64,000 bases of DNA from Variovorax sp. SG517 (GCF_013376045.1 NZ_JABMJG010000007.1:62001-126000), one strand, 5' to 3'. Shown: positions 20,129 through 29,864, numbered from the stretch's first letter. Numbers and translations are program-made. Notes: generated by a model not told the origin, from the sequence alone.

Positions 20129-20812
20129 ATGAAGCTGCTGCTGGTCGAAGACGACCCCACGATGCAAATCACCCTGCAGCGCACCCTCGGGCGCCGCCGC
20201 ATCGACGTGCGCGTCTGCGGCGACGGTGCCGAGGCCGTCTCGCAGTGGCGCGCCATCGAGCCCGACGTGGTCGCCCTGGACCTGAGCCTGCCCAACGTCG
20301 ACGGCATGCAGGTGCTGGCCCAGGCCCGCGCCGAGGGCCTGCGCACGCCGGTGCTGCTGCTGACCGCGCGCGGCACGGTGGGCGACCGCATCGTCGGCCT
20401 GAACGCCGGTGCCGACGACTACCTGCCCAAGCCCTTCGACCTCGACGAGCTGGAAGCCCGCATCCGCGCACTGCGCCGGCGCAGCCACGGCGCCACCGGG
20501 CCGGACGCGGGCCTGAACCCGCAGGAGATCGGCGGCCTGCGCTTCGAGCCCGACAACGGCGCCATCTACAACCGCGCCGAACTGCTCGAGCTCACCCCGC
20601 GCGAGCTGGCGCTGCTGAAGGCGCTGATGATGAAGCCCGGCCACGCCGTGACCAAGGAGCGCCTCTTCGAGCTGGTGTTCCCGGGCGAGACCGACGTGCA
20701 GTACGAGGCCATCGAGGTGGTGGTGTACCGGCTGCGCAAGAAGCTGGCGGGCACCGGTGCCGTGCTGATGACGATGCGCGGGCTGGGCTACCTGCTGCGC
20801 CCCGAGACATGA
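20129..20812 (+). CDS. tctD: Response regulator TctD (OmpR family)
   Basis: This 227-residue protein has an N-terminal receiver domain with acidic pocket VEDDP, phosphoacceptor Asp in VALDLSLP near residue 51, and conserved Lys in LPKPFD. An OmpR-type winged helix follows, ending GLGYLLRP. It is divergent from tctC and adjacent to a sensor kinase, so it probably activates tctCBA. A dispersed repeat separates it from the kinase gene. Confidence 0.92.
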   Translation: MKLLLVEDDPTMQITLQRTLGRRRIDVRVCGDGAEAVSQWRAIEPDVVALDLSLPNVDGMQVLAQARAEGLRTPVLLLTARGTVGDRIVGLNAGADDYLPKPFDLDELEARIRALRRRSHGATGPDAGLNPQEIGGLRFEPDNGAIYNRAELLELTPRELALLKALMMKPGHAVTKERLFELVFPGETDVQYEAIEVVVYRLRKKLAGTGAVLMTMRGLGYLLRPET

Positions 20813-20815
20813 CTC

Positions 20816-20883
20816 ACCCCCAGGCTGCGCGCACTCCGTGTCGCTTCGCCAACCCCCTTGCAGGGGGCAACGCCTGCAAGCCC
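20816..20883 (-). repeat. Dispersed intergenic repeat, copy C
   Basis: The reverse complement of this segment matches the second half of copies A (6090) and B (54301): a G-rich hairpin core, then TTGGCGAAGCGACAC and a CCTGGGGG end. It occupies almost the whole 76-base gap between tctD and tctE. It also creates a spurious upstream extension of the kinase frame. Confidence 0.75.
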
Positions 20884-20888
20884 GTTCG

Positions 20889-22331
20889 ATGACCCGCGCG
20901 ATCTCGTTGCGCGCGCGGCTGCTGCTCGGCATCCTCGCGCCGGTGGCGGTGTTCATCGTGATCAACAGCGTGAGCCTGTACCGCCAGAGCTTGGCGGCGG
21001 CCACCACAGCCTACGACCGCACGCTGCTGGCGTCGGCCAAGACCATCGGCGAGCAGCTCGACGTGGAAGGCTACGACGACATGGCGCGGCTGCGCGCCAT
21101 CGTGCCCTACTCCGCGCTGGAGGCCTTCGAGGCCGACAACCGTAGCCGGCTCTTCTACCGGGTCTCGGCGCTCGACGGCGAGATGATCTCGGGCTTTGCC
21201 GAGCTGCCCTTCTGGCGCGGCCGCATCCCCGACCGCAGCGCCTACGCGGCCCTGGTCGACTTCTACGACGCGCAGTTCCGCAACCAGCCAGTGCGCGTGG
21301 CGGTGCTGCTCCAGCCGGTGGCCAGCGCCACCGGCCGCGGCATGGCCGTGGTGCAGGTAGCCGAGACGCTGGAGATCCGCGAGACGCTCGCGCGCAAGCT
21401 GCTCATCGACACGCTGTGGCGCCAGCTGCTGCTGATGGGCGTGATCGCGCTGGTCACGGTGTTCGTGGTGCAGCGCGCCACGCGGCCGGTGCGCGAACTG
21501 GGCGAGGCCATCGGGAGGCGCCAGGCCGACGACTTCTCGCCCATCGACGCGCCCGACGCGCCGCGCGAACTGCGCCCGCTGATCGACGCCACCACGCAGG
21601 TCATGGGCCGGCTGCAGCGCCTGCTCGACCACCAGAAGCGCTTCGTGCGCGACAGCGCCCACCAGCTGCGCACGCCGCTGGCGGTGCTCAAGGCGCAGGT
21701 GCAGTCGGCGCAGCGCGGCGACGTGGCCCCCGAACAGGCGCTGCACGAGATCAGCGGCACCGTGGATCGCGCGACCACGCTCGCCAACCAGATGCTGTCG
21801 CTGGCCAAGGTGGAACAGCTGCGCCAGCAGCCGGAATCGGTGACGCTCGATTTCGCCGAGGTGGCGCGCAACATCGCGCTCGACCTGTCGCCGCTGGTGG
21901 CCGACAAGGCGCTCGACTTCGAGCTCGCCATCGACGAGCCCGTGCCGGTGCGCGCCCACCAGTGGATGCTGCACGAACTCACGCGCAACCTGCTGCACAA
22001 CGCGATCAAGCAAAGCCCGCCGGGCGCCGCGCTGTCGGTGGCGGTGCGCGCGGAGGGCCCCGACGCCGTGCTCGTCGTGCGCGACGGCGGCCCCGGCATC
22101 TCGCCCGAGCTTCGCCAGCGCCTGTTCGCGCCCTTCTCGGCGGGCAGCACCTCCAGCGGCTCGGGGCTGGGGCTGGCGATCTGCCGCGAGATCGTGCTGG
22201 CGCTGGGAGGGAGCATCAGCCTGGACAACCGCATCGCCCCCGACGGCAGCGAGCGAGTCGTTGGGCTGGACGCCGTCGTGCGCCTTCCGCTCGCGCCGCC
22301 GCAGCCGGCGCCGTCGCGGCACAATGCCTGA
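20889..22331 (+). CDS. tctE: Sensor histidine kinase TctE
   Basis: This 480-residue two-component kinase has two transmembrane helices (about residues 10-30 and 175-195) enclosing a periplasmic sensor, a short HAMP-like linker, phosphoacceptor His in DSAHQLRTPLA, and the N and G boxes of the ATPase domain (HELTRNLLHNAIK; DGGPGIS). I start at MTRAISLRARLLLG (20889); an upstream ATG at 20838 only adds residues translated from the dispersed repeat. It phosphorylates TctD in response to an external carboxylate, judging by context. Confidence 0.9.
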   Translation: MTRAISLRARLLLGILAPVAVFIVINSVSLYRQSLAAATTAYDRTLLASAKTIGEQLDVEGYDDMARLRAIVPYSALEAFEADNRSRLFYRVSALDGEMISGFAELPFWRGRIPDRSAYAALVDFYDAQFRNQPVRVAVLLQPVASATGRGMAVVQVAETLEIRETLARKLLIDTLWRQLLLMGVIALVTVFVVQRATRPVRELGEAIGRRQADDFSPIDAPDAPRELRPLIDATTQVMGRLQRLLDHQKRFVRDSAHQLRTPLAVLKAQVQSAQRGDVAPEQALHEISGTVDRATTLANQMLSLAKVEQLRQQPESVTLDFAEVARNIALDLSPLVADKALDFELAIDEPVPVRAHQWMLHELTRNLLHNAIKQSPPGAALSVAVRAEGPDAVLVVRDGGPGISPELRQRLFAPFSAGSTSSGSGLGLAICREIVLALGGSISLDNRIAPDGSERVVGLDAVVRLPLAPPQPAPSRHNA

Positions 22332-22350
22332 CCTCCACTCCTCGACTTTC

Positions 22351-22788
22351 ATGGACCGTCTGCGCATCGACAAATGGCTCTGGGCCGCCCGCTTCTTCAA
22401 GACGCGCTCGCTGGCCGCGGAGGAAATCGGCAAGAACCGCGTGCAGGTGAACGGAGACATCGCCAAGGCCTCGCGCGAGGTCAAGGCGGGCGACACCGTC
22501 GCGATGCGCATGGGCCCGCTGACGCGCACGGTGACGGTGCGCGGCCTCAGCGGCCAGCGCGGGCCGGCGCCGGTGGCGCAGCATCTCTACGAGGAAACGG
22601 CCGAGAGCCTGGCGGCGCAGGCTGCCTTCAGGGAAATGCGCCGCGCGGGCATCGAGCCGGCACTGGCCATCGAGCAGGGCCGCCCCACCAAGCGCGACCG
22701 GCGCGAGCTCGACGGCGCGGTGCGCCGGCACACCGATTGGGACAGCCGCTGGAGCGCCTCGCTGCCGCCCGAGGACGACGAGCGCTGA
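22351..22788 (+). CDS. hslR: Heat-shock S4 RNA-binding protein Hsp15
   Basis: This 145-residue protein has an N-terminal S4 domain (RIDKWLWAARFFKTRSLA) and the LYEETAES segment and Lys/Arg-rich tail of Hsp15. In other bacteria Hsp15 binds 50S subunits that carry nascent chains and helps recycle them. The start at 22351 matches homologues; an ATG at 22324 inside the end of tctE adds nine residues and is possible. The gene overlaps or abuts tctE, so they may be co-transcribed. Confidence 0.9.
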   Translation: MDRLRIDKWLWAARFFKTRSLAAEEIGKNRVQVNGDIAKASREVKAGDTVAMRMGPLTRTVTVRGLSGQRGPAPVAQHLYEETAESLAAQAAFREMRRAGIEPALAIEQGRPTKRDRRELDGAVRRHTDWDSRWSASLPPEDDER

Positions 22789-22852
22789 CGGCAGGCCGCC
22801 GGATCGATCGCTTACGCTGTCGGCTTCGTTGTTCTTCACGGAGTCCCGCTTC

Positions 22853-23659
22853 ATGGCCAGCTTCAAGAAATACCGCGTCGGCGGCAAGTTCAAGCTCTCG
22901 CACGTCGACCCCGGCGACACGCCCTTCTGCGAAGGCGACGAAGCCACGCAGCGCGCCGAGGTCGATGCGCTGGCGGTGGAACTCGACGAGCTGCAGGACC
23001 TGCTGAATGCCGAAGGCCGGCGCAAGCTGCTGCTGGTGCTGCAGGGCATGGACACCAGCGGCAAGGACGGCACCGTGCGCTGGGTGTTCTCGCGCACCTC
23101 GCCGCTGGGCGTGCGCGTGACCGCCTTCAAGGCGCCGACCGTGGACGAGCGCGCGCGAGACTACCTCTGGCGCTGCCACGCCGTGGTGCCGCGCACCGGC
23201 GAGATCATGGTGTGGAACCGCAGCCACTACGAGGACGTGCTGGTGCCCGTGGTCGAAGGCTGGATCGACAAGGCCGAGGCCAAGCGCCGCTACGCGCAGA
23301 TCAACGACTTCGAGCGGCTGCTCACCGAGACCGGCACGGTGGTCGTCAAGTGCATGCTGCACATCGACAAGGACGAGCAGCGCGAGCGCCTGCAGGCGCG
23401 CATCGACACGCCCGGCAAGCAATGGAAGTTCAGCATGGACGACCTGGAAGTGCGCACCAAGTGGGACGCCTACCAGCAGGCCTACCAGAACGCACTGGCC
23501 GCCACGTCGACGGAACATGCGCCCTGGTACGTGGTGCCCGCCAACAGCAAGCGGCACCGCAACGTGATGATCGCCCGGCTGCTGGTGAAGACGATGCGCC
23601 AGATGAAGCTCAAGCCGCCGCCGCCGGACCCGGCGCTCAAGGGAATGATCGTCAAGTGA
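22853..23659 (+). CDS. ppk2: Polyphosphate kinase 2 family protein
   Basis: A 268-residue PPK2 protein with P-loop-like LQGMDTSGKDGTVR near residue 60, a lid segment around VPRTGEIMVWNRSHYEDVLV near 120, and the WKFS-x-DDLE segment near 195. It should transfer phosphate between polyphosphate and nucleotides. The direction and nucleotide preference of PPK2 subclasses cannot be decided here. I chose MASFKKYRV because GGAG lies ten bases upstream; a longer frame adds eight residues. Confidence 0.88.
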   Translation: MASFKKYRVGGKFKLSHVDPGDTPFCEGDEATQRAEVDALAVELDELQDLLNAEGRRKLLLVLQGMDTSGKDGTVRWVFSRTSPLGVRVTAFKAPTVDERARDYLWRCHAVVPRTGEIMVWNRSHYEDVLVPVVEGWIDKAEAKRRYAQINDFERLLTETGTVVVKCMLHIDKDEQRERLQARIDTPGKQWKFSMDDLEVRTKWDAYQQAYQNALAATSTEHAPWYVVPANSKRHRNVMIARLLVKTMRQMKLKPPPPDPALKGMIVK

Positions 23660-23701
23660 CGAGCCCGGGGCCGGCGGAGCGGCCCGGCCCGGGGTTCAGG
23701 C

Positions 23702-24370
23702 TCAGGAGCGGCGGATGACGGCCTGCGCCAGCACGCGGCACTTGCCGAACTCGCAGCGCACCGCCCAGGTGCCGCCGTTGTCGCAAGGCACGTTGTAGGT
23801 TTCGTAGCCGGGGCCCTTGGCCGTGAGCTCGGCGCGCGGCTGCAGGTTGCAGCGGCCGGCCTTGGCCAGCGTTTCGACGTTGTAGGTGTCGACGCCCGTG
23901 CGGCGCGGCTTGACGATCACGCCCGGATCGAAGGTGTTGCCGTAGAAGGTGTCGCGCACGTTCGGGTCGAGATTGCGATAGCCGCGCTTGGCCATGCAAT
24001 GCACGACGGCGATCTGCTGGTGCTCGGCGATGAGTTCCGAGCTGGGGCGGCCGTTCCAGTCGATGATGGCCGCGGTGATGCCGGTGTACGAGGCCGCGGC
24101 CACGATGCCCTGCCCGTACACGGTGATCAGCCCCACGCCCAGCGCGCCCCACATGGCGTCGCCGGTTTCGCTGCGGGCCGAAATGCGGGTGGCGGCGGTG
24201 CGGCAGTCGGCCACGTCGTTGTCGTAGCGCACCTTATCGACGCCTTCCATGGCGACCATCGGCACATAGGAAGTGCCCGTGCCCGTTCCGGGCTCCGTGG
24301 GGGTGACCGGAGCGCTGGCGCAACCGGCCAGGGCCACGGCGGCAAACGCAATGCTCAGCAACAGCTTCAT
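23702..24370 (-). CDS. Putative lipoprotein with glycine-zipper-like centre
   Basis: This 222-residue exported protein has a lipoprotein signal peptide and lipobox LAGC at residue 17. The middle (MWGALGVGLITVYGQGIVAAASYTGI) is glycine- and alanine-rich like a glycine zipper and may sit on a membrane. The C-terminal third carries four cysteines that could form disulfides. It ends convergently with the PPK2 gene. No specific function is known to me. Confidence 0.7.
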   Translation of the reverse strand: MKLLLSIAFAAVALAGCASAPVTPTEPGTGTGTSYVPMVAMEGVDKVRYDNDVADCRTAATRISARSETGDAMWGALGVGLITVYGQGIVAAASYTGITAAIIDWNGRPSSELIAEHQQIAVVHCMAKRGYRNLDPNVRDTFYGNTFDPGVIVKPRRTGVDTYNVETLAKAGRCNLQPRAELTAKGPGYETYNVPCDNGGTWAVRCEFGKCRVLAQAVIRRS

Positions 24371-24510
24371 GCAATCCCTCGTCTTCTTCGCGATAGTTGC
24401 GCGGATTTAACCATACATATAGTTACTCTTGAATCGTCTTGTCGTGAATGCACGACGACTGCCCCCGCCGGCGCGGCATGCGACCATGCCGGGCGCAAGC
24501 CCCGCCACAA

Positions 24511-24855
24511 ATGAAGATCCAGACTCCCGGCAAGCTCCTTTTCCCGTTCCTCACCGGCTGCGTGATGGCCCTCCACCCCTTCTGCGCGACGGCGCAGACG
24601 CCGGCCGACCTGGCGCGCAGGAATGCCTGCATGGCCTGCCACGGCCTGGTCCACAAGCAGGTGGGTCCGGGTTTCGCGCAGATCGCCGAGCGCTACCGCG
24701 GCGACGGCGAAGCCGCAACGCGGCTGGCCGGGAAGATCCGCAACGGCAGCGTCGGCACCTGGGGCCGCGTGATCATGCCGCGGCAGACACAGGTTTCCCA
24801 GGCCGACGCGCAGGCGCTCGCGCAATGGATCCTGTCGCAACCCACACCGCGCTGA
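24511..24855 (+). CDS. Small c-type cytochrome
   Basis: This 114-residue class I cytochrome c has a signal peptide ending CATAQ, haem-binding CMACH near residue 41, and a distal Met ligand in RVIMPRQ. It resembles cytochrome c551/c552 electron carriers of the periplasm. I chose MKIQTPGK (24511) because it gives a clean signal peptide; longer starts add a charged non-signal stretch. No partner oxidase gene is adjacent. Confidence 0.85.
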   Translation: MKIQTPGKLLFPFLTGCVMALHPFCATAQTPADLARRNACMACHGLVHKQVGPGFAQIAERYRGDGEAATRLAGKIRNGSVGTWGRVIMPRQTQVSQADAQALAQWILSQPTPR

Positions 24856-24945
24856 GGCCCATCCCGGGGCGCAAGCTCGCCCGGCTGGTAACAAAGTGAG
24901 AAAATAGGTTACACAAACCTCCGCCCCCGCTTCGGCCGCGGCACT

Positions 24946-26901
24946 TTGCAGCCTTCCTTGAACTACCGCCCCGCACCCTTCTTCGCCCACGTGGTGCTCG
25001 TTCTCTCGATGGCACTGCTGGGCATCGTCGGCGCCTACCTGGTCGGGGCGACCGGCGTACGGCAGTCCGACGCGCTGCTGCACATGACGCACGCCGATTG
25101 GCAGGTCGAGGATGCATCGGGCTTCAGCACGCCGCCGCCCCGGCAGGACAGCAGCGCCCTGCCGCGGAACTGGAAGAAGGTCGAACTGCCCCTGGCCCTG
25201 CCGATCGCGCTGCTGCGCCAGGCCGAGAACACTTCCACCAGCACCACGCGCACCACCTGGATCAGGCTCGGCACCCGCGGCCTGCCGGCCAGCTCCGGCC
25301 CGCTGGCGCTGTACGGCGCGCGCATCAAGACCGACGGCACCATCGCGGTCTATGTCGATGGCCAGCTGGTCCATCGCGCGCAGCAGTCGGGCCCGCTGTG
25401 GAACAGCACCCGCATGCCGCTTTGGGTGCAGCTCGACGACCACGGCGCCGGCGGCAACGGCCCGCCGGCCGAGATCCTGCTGCGCCTGGAGCACACCCGC
25501 GGCGCCCAGGTGGCGCTGTCCTCGCTGTGGATCGGCCCTGTCGATGCGCTGCGGGGCCGCCACGGCATGCGCCAGTGGCTGCAGCAGGAGTTGCCCGCGA
25601 TGCTCGGCGCGGCGTTCATGGCGGTGGGCGTGTTCGCGCTCTTCGTGTGGTTCAGGCGCCGCGACGAAACGGGCTATCTGCTGTTCTTCAACCTCGCGGC
25701 CACGTCCTTCATGCGGGGGCTGCACTTCTACGTGAGCCTGCCGGTCCTCAACGACTGGTTCGCATGGCTGACCGTCAACTCGCTCTTCTGGCTGGTGATG
25801 GTCGTGCACTTCTTCCTGCGGCAGCTGCATGGGCGGCAGCTCGTGTGGCTCACCCGCGGCGTGGTCGCGACGACGACGGCCATCGGCATCGTCACGATCC
25901 CCGGGCTGGCGATCGTGCAGAACACGCCGCAGGTGACGCCGCTGATCTACGCGGTGGCGGCGCTCATGGGCACGGCGGTCTGCCTTGTGGGTGCCGTCAG
26001 CGCCTGGCGCCGCTCCACCGAGGGAAGGCTGGTCGCGGCCGGCATCGGCGCCTGCGTGCTGCTGGGCATCACCGACTGGCTGCTGCAGAACAATTTCATC
26101 AGCCCCGAGGGCTGGTATCTGGGCGCGTACACCAACGCCGTCACCTTCAGCGTGTTCGGCGTGCTGATGTACCGCCGCTACATCCATGCGATCGGCGAAG
26201 TCGAGGAACTCAACGCGAGCCTCGCGCAGCGCCTGCACAAGCGCGAGGCCGAGCTGGAAGACAGCCACCGCCGGCTGCGCGAGATCGAGCGCCGGCAGAC
26301 CATCAGCGACGAGCGCCAGCGGCTGATGCAGGACATGCACGACGGGCTGGGCTCCTCGCTGATCAGCGCCATCCGCTCGGTCGAAGGCGGCGGCATGAGC
26401 GACGACAAGGTCTCGCAGATCCTCAAGAGCTGCCTGGACGACCTGAAGCTCACGCTCGATTCGCTGGAGCCGGTGGAGGCCGACGTGCTCCTGCTGCTGG
26501 CCACGCTGCGCTACCGGCTGGAGCCGCGCCTCGAAGGCACCGGCGTCTCGCTGCGCTGGGAAGTGCAGGAGCTGCCCGCGCTGGAATGGCTCGATCCGTC
26601 GAGCGCGCTGCACATCCTGCGCATCGTGCAGGAGAGCATCTCGAACATCCTGCGCCACACGCGCGCGACCGAGATCCGCGTGGCCACCTCGCTCGACGGC
26701 GCGGGCGTGCGCGTGACCATCGAGGACAACGGACAGGGCTTCGACGTCGCCAAGGCCATGGCCGCGTCCTCGGGCCGGGGCCTGCAGAACCAGCGGCGGC
26801 GCGCGCATTCGATCCGCGGCACCGTCGACTGGGAATCCCTGCCGACGGGGACGCGCTTCGTGCTGTGGCTGCCGCTGCGGCGCGAGGCTCAAGCGGCCTG
26901 A
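24946..26901 (+). CDS. Orphan 7TM histidine kinase (NarX/LiaS-type)
   Basis: A sensor kinase of about 651 residues. The N-terminal helix is followed by a periplasmic domain (about residues 25-215), seven hydrophobic segments (about 220-415), a coiled coil (about 420-460), a HisKA_3 phosphoacceptor region with MHDGLGSSL near residue 466, and an ATPase domain with DNGQGFD near 600. The architecture is like 7TMR-DISM kinases. No ATG suits the N-terminus; TTG codons at 24946 or 24958 are likelier than the first ATG, which lies inside the first helix. No response-regulator gene is adjacent. Its last 13 bases overlap the convergent aidB gene. Confidence 0.82.
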   Translation: MQPSLNYRPAPFFAHVVLVLSMALLGIVGAYLVGATGVRQSDALLHMTHADWQVEDASGFSTPPPRQDSSALPRNWKKVELPLALPIALLRQAENTSTSTTRTTWIRLGTRGLPASSGPLALYGARIKTDGTIAVYVDGQLVHRAQQSGPLWNSTRMPLWVQLDDHGAGGNGPPAEILLRLEHTRGAQVALSSLWIGPVDALRGRHGMRQWLQQELPAMLGAAFMAVGVFALFVWFRRRDETGYLLFFNLAATSFMRGLHFYVSLPVLNDWFAWLTVNSLFWLVMVVHFFLRQLHGRQLVWLTRGVVATTTAIGIVTIPGLAIVQNTPQVTPLIYAVAALMGTAVCLVGAVSAWRRSTEGRLVAAGIGACVLLGITDWLLQNNFISPEGWYLGAYTNAVTFSVFGVLMYRRYIHAIGEVEELNASLAQRLHKREAELEDSHRRLREIERRQTISDERQRLMQDMHDGLGSSLISAIRSVEGGGMSDDKVSQILKSCLDDLKLTLDSLEPVEADVLLLLATLRYRLEPRLEGTGVSLRWEVQELPALEWLDPSSALHILRIVQESISNILRHTRATEIRVATSLDGAGVRVTIEDNGQGFDVAKAMAASSGRGLQNQRRRAHSIRGTVDWESLPTGTRFVLWLPLRREAQAA

Positions 26902-28598
26902 GGCACGGGCGCCACTTCGGCGCGCGAGACGATCTCGCGCAGATCGGCGCCGTCTGCCAGCGTGCCCATCACGCCGGCGTGCCGTCCGCCCAGGCGCGAT
27001 TCGATGAAGCGCCGGGCGACCGCGCCGTCGCCGTGCCTGAGCATCTCGCTCGCCTGCAGCGCGAGGGCCATGCGCGTCACGATGGCGCGCGAGTTGCCCT
27101 CGTCGATGGCTCCTCCCGCAAGGTCGTCGCGCAGTTTCGCAATGAACTTCGCGTGCGCCGCATCGCCAGCCGCCTGCGGAGGCGAAACCTCGTCCAGGAA
27201 GACTTCGAGCGCCCCCTTCTCGCGTCCGAGCGCGCGCACCACGTCCATGCACATCATGTTGGTGGTGCCTTCCCAGATCGAGTTGAGCGGCGCCTCGCGA
27301 TACAGCCGCGCGATCGGGTTCTCCATGATGAAGCCGTTGCCGCCGTGGACCTGCAATGCCTCGTAGACGAAGTAGGCCGCGCGCTGGCAGTTCCAGTACT
27401 TGACCACCGGCGTCGCCACGCGGGCCAGAAGCCGCTCGCGTTCGTCAGACGCCATGCCGTCGGTCGCGCGCGCGACGCGCATCGCCGACAGCATGGCCGC
27501 CTCGCTTTCGAGCGCGAGGTCGGCAAGCACGTTGGTCTGCATCGGCAGGTCGGCCATGCGGCGGCCGAAGCCGTCGCGCGTCGATGCGTGGCCTATGGCC
27601 AGCGTCAGCGCCTGCCGCATGAGGCCGGCAGAGCCGACGGCGAAGTCGAGCCGCGTCAGATGCGCGTGCGTGAGGATCTCGCGGATGCCGCGCCCTTCTT
27701 CGCCGACCAGCATCGCCCAGGTCTTGTTGAACTCGACCTCGCTCGATGCGTTGGAGCGGTTGCCGCACTTGTCCTTGAGGCGCTGCACCGCGACGCGGTT
27801 GGCGCTGCCGTCCGGCAGGAAGCGCGGAACGAAGAGGCAGCTCACGCCCGATTGCGTCCGGGCCAGCGTGTAGAAGCCATCGGAAGTCGGCACCGAGAAG
27901 AACCACTTGTGGCCCGTGATGCTGTAGACCTGCACACCGTTGTCGGTGCCGACGAAGGCCGCGGTGGTCTGCGTCTGGCGCAGGTCGGAACCGCCCTGCT
28001 TCTCGGTCATGGCATAGCCGATCACCGCGCCGGTCTTCTGCGACAGAGGCAGGCGTCGCGGGTCGTACCGGCCCGAGAGCGTCTTCTCTCTCCACGGCGC
28101 GAATTCCGGCCGCCCTTCGAAGCCGGCGCAGGCCGCATACGCCATGCCGGTCGGGCAGCCCGTGCCGTTCTCGACCTGGTTCCACAGATAGCTCAGCACC
28201 GCGCGCGCGAAATGGCCCGAGCGCTCCGTGGTCGTCCATGCGAGGCCGGGCACGCCATGCGCGAAGGCCAGGCTCATCAGCTGGTGCCACGCGGGATGGA
28301 ACTCGACCCAGTCCAGCCTGTTGCCGAAGCGGTCGTGCGTACGCAGTTGCGGGTTGTGCTCGTTGGCCAGTCGCGCGAGATCCTGCACCTGCTCGTCGCC
28401 TGCCAATGCACCGACGGCCGTCGCGTTCGGAATGCTCCACGGTGCATGCTTCCTGGTTAGTTCCCGTAGAGCAACGTCGCCCGTGAACGCGTTGTGGCCG
28501 ATGCATGGCTCGGCCTGGTTGAATACCTTGTGCGTTTCGACGCCGTCGGCCAGCGAAAACTGAAACGCCAGTTCTGTGCTCTCGAGAGGCATGTTCAT
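26889..28598 (-). CDS. aidB: AidB-type acyl-CoA dehydrogenase
   Basis: A 569-residue flavoprotein of the acyl-CoA dehydrogenase fold with the longer AidB layout, including the MTEKQGGSDLRQ segment near residue 190, KWFFSVPTSDGF and a QVHGGNGF region in the C-terminal helical domain. E. coli AidB is a DNA-binding protein of the adaptive response; homologues may simply be dehydrogenases. I chose MNMPLEST at 28598 because GGAGATC precedes it. It is transcribed divergently from the AraC gene across a region of about 270 bases. Confidence 0.85.
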   Translation of the reverse strand: MNMPLESTELAFQFSLADGVETHKVFNQAEPCIGHNAFTGDVALRELTRKHAPWSIPNATAVGALAGDEQVQDLARLANEHNPQLRTHDRFGNRLDWVEFHPAWHQLMSLAFAHGVPGLAWTTTERSGHFARAVLSYLWNQVENGTGCPTGMAYAACAGFEGRPEFAPWREKTLSGRYDPRRLPLSQKTGAVIGYAMTEKQGGSDLRQTQTTAAFVGTDNGVQVYSITGHKWFFSVPTSDGFYTLARTQSGVSCLFVPRFLPDGSANRVAVQRLKDKCGNRSNASSEVEFNKTWAMLVGEEGRGIREILTHAHLTRLDFAVGSAGLMRQALTLAIGHASTRDGFGRRMADLPMQTNVLADLALESEAAMLSAMRVARATDGMASDERERLLARVATPVVKYWNCQRAAYFVYEALQVHGGNGFIMENPIARLYREAPLNSIWEGTTNMMCMDVVRALGREKGALEVFLDEVSPPQAAGDAAHAKFIAKLRDDLAGGAIDEGNSRAIVTRMALALQASEMLRHGDGAVARRFIESRLGGRHAGVMGTLADGADLREIVSRAEVAPVPQAA

Positions 28599-28867
28599 GA
28601 AAGATCTCCATGGAATGGCTTTGCGCCGCGAAGCATGGTGAATCATTCGCCGCGATTCGTGAATCTGATCTTTCCCGGGGCAATGCGGGCGGCCCGCAAA
28701 ATGGCATAGCGTTTGCTTGAAACGAGCCGCAGCGACCGGAAGCTCCCCGCTTCACCCAAGATCGCGCTGTAATCACCGGAAAGAGACGGCCTTGCTCACC
28801 ATTCAGGTGCCATCGACCGGTTGAACGAAGGGTGCGTTGCAACCGCTGATCCAAACGGAGGTTTTCG

Positions 28868-29707
28868 TTGGCCAAGCTGGACCCTCTGAACACGTCGCGC
28901 TACTGGCATGCATCCGGCATCCCCGGCATGGACATGCTGCACGCCGACTTCACCACGCACGAATACGCGCCGCACGTGCACCATTCCTTCGTGATCGCGG
29001 TCACCGAGGTCGGAGGCGCGGAATTCAAGAGCCGCGGCCGCACGGGCATCGCCGATCAACAGGCTCTGCTGGTCTTCAACCCTTCGGAGCCCCACTCGGG
29101 CCGCATGGGCGGAAGCAACCGGTGGCGATACAGGGCGCTCTACCTGGCCGACCCGGGCATCAGGCACCTGATGAGCACGCTGGGCATCGACCAGACTCGG
29201 TACTTTGGTTCCAACATCTACGACGACCCGGAACTCATCGCCTGCTTCCTGGAGTTGCATCGGGCCTTCGACGGAGACAGCGGCCAATGGGACCCGCTGC
29301 GGCAGCAGGAGCTCTTCGTCCACAGCTTCGGCACGCTCTTCCAGAACCACGCGCAGCCCGGCCAGCGCGTGCTTCCGGTGCCGGCGGATGCGAGCGTGCT
29401 CGCGCCGGTGCTGGAGCTGCTGCGCGATGCCTTCGCGGAGCGCCTGACCCTCGAGCAGATGGCGGCCGCGGCCGACCTCACGCCCTTCCAGCTGATCGGC
29501 GCGTTCAACCGCACGATCGGCCTGACCCCGCACATGTACCTGACGCAGCTGCGGCTGAGGGCCGCTATCGGTCTTCTCACCGCGGGCCGCCCGCTGATCG
29601 AGGCCGCGGTGGCGAGCGGCTTCTACGACCAGAGCGCCCTCACCCGGCACTTCAAGCGCACCTTCGGCATGACGCCCCTGCAGTACGTCCGCGCGCGGAT
29701 CAACTGA
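28868..29707 (+). CDS. AraC-family transcriptional regulator
   Basis: This 279-residue regulator has an N-terminal cupin-like ligand domain (HEYAPHVHHSF near residue 37) and two C-terminal helix-turn-helices (LTLEQMAAAADLTPFQLIGAF and ASGFYDQSALTRHFKRTFG). The start is a TTG at 28868: a strong CGGAGG stands six bases upstream and no ATG fits. It is the first plus-strand gene ahead of the biosynthetic-looking block and divergent from aidB, so it could regulate either. A weak terminator lies between it and the methyltransferase gene. Confidence 0.85.
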   Translation: MAKLDPLNTSRYWHASGIPGMDMLHADFTTHEYAPHVHHSFVIAVTEVGGAEFKSRGRTGIADQQALLVFNPSEPHSGRMGGSNRWRYRALYLADPGIRHLMSTLGIDQTRYFGSNIYDDPELIACFLELHRAFDGDSGQWDPLRQQELFVHSFGTLFQNHAQPGQRVLPVPADASVLAPVLELLRDAFAERLTLEQMAAAADLTPFQLIGAFNRTIGLTPHMYLTQLRLRAAIGLLTAGRPLIEAAVASGFYDQSALTRHFKRTFGMTPLQYVRARIN

Positions 29708-29835
29708 GGGACTGAAAGGCCGAGAGCCTGACTCGCCCCGCGGTACGAGCCGGGGCCTCCACTTTCCCCATACCACCCCGCGCGGCATGACCGCGCCGGG
29801 TCGGCTTTACCCGCGCGCGCCTGCCCTGGCACCTC

Positions 29836-29864
29836 GGCCGAATTCTTTCGGCCAGCTCTTTTTT
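29836..29864 (+). terminator. Hairpin with U-run after AraC gene
   Basis: Stem GGCCGAA / TTCGGCC with a TTCT loop is followed, after five bases, by a T-rich stretch with six T in a row. It lies about 130 bases after the AraC stop and 130 before the methyltransferase start. It may terminate AraC transcription. Downstream the sequence turns AT-rich and contains promoter-like elements (TTGCAA near 29944). Confidence 0.55.
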
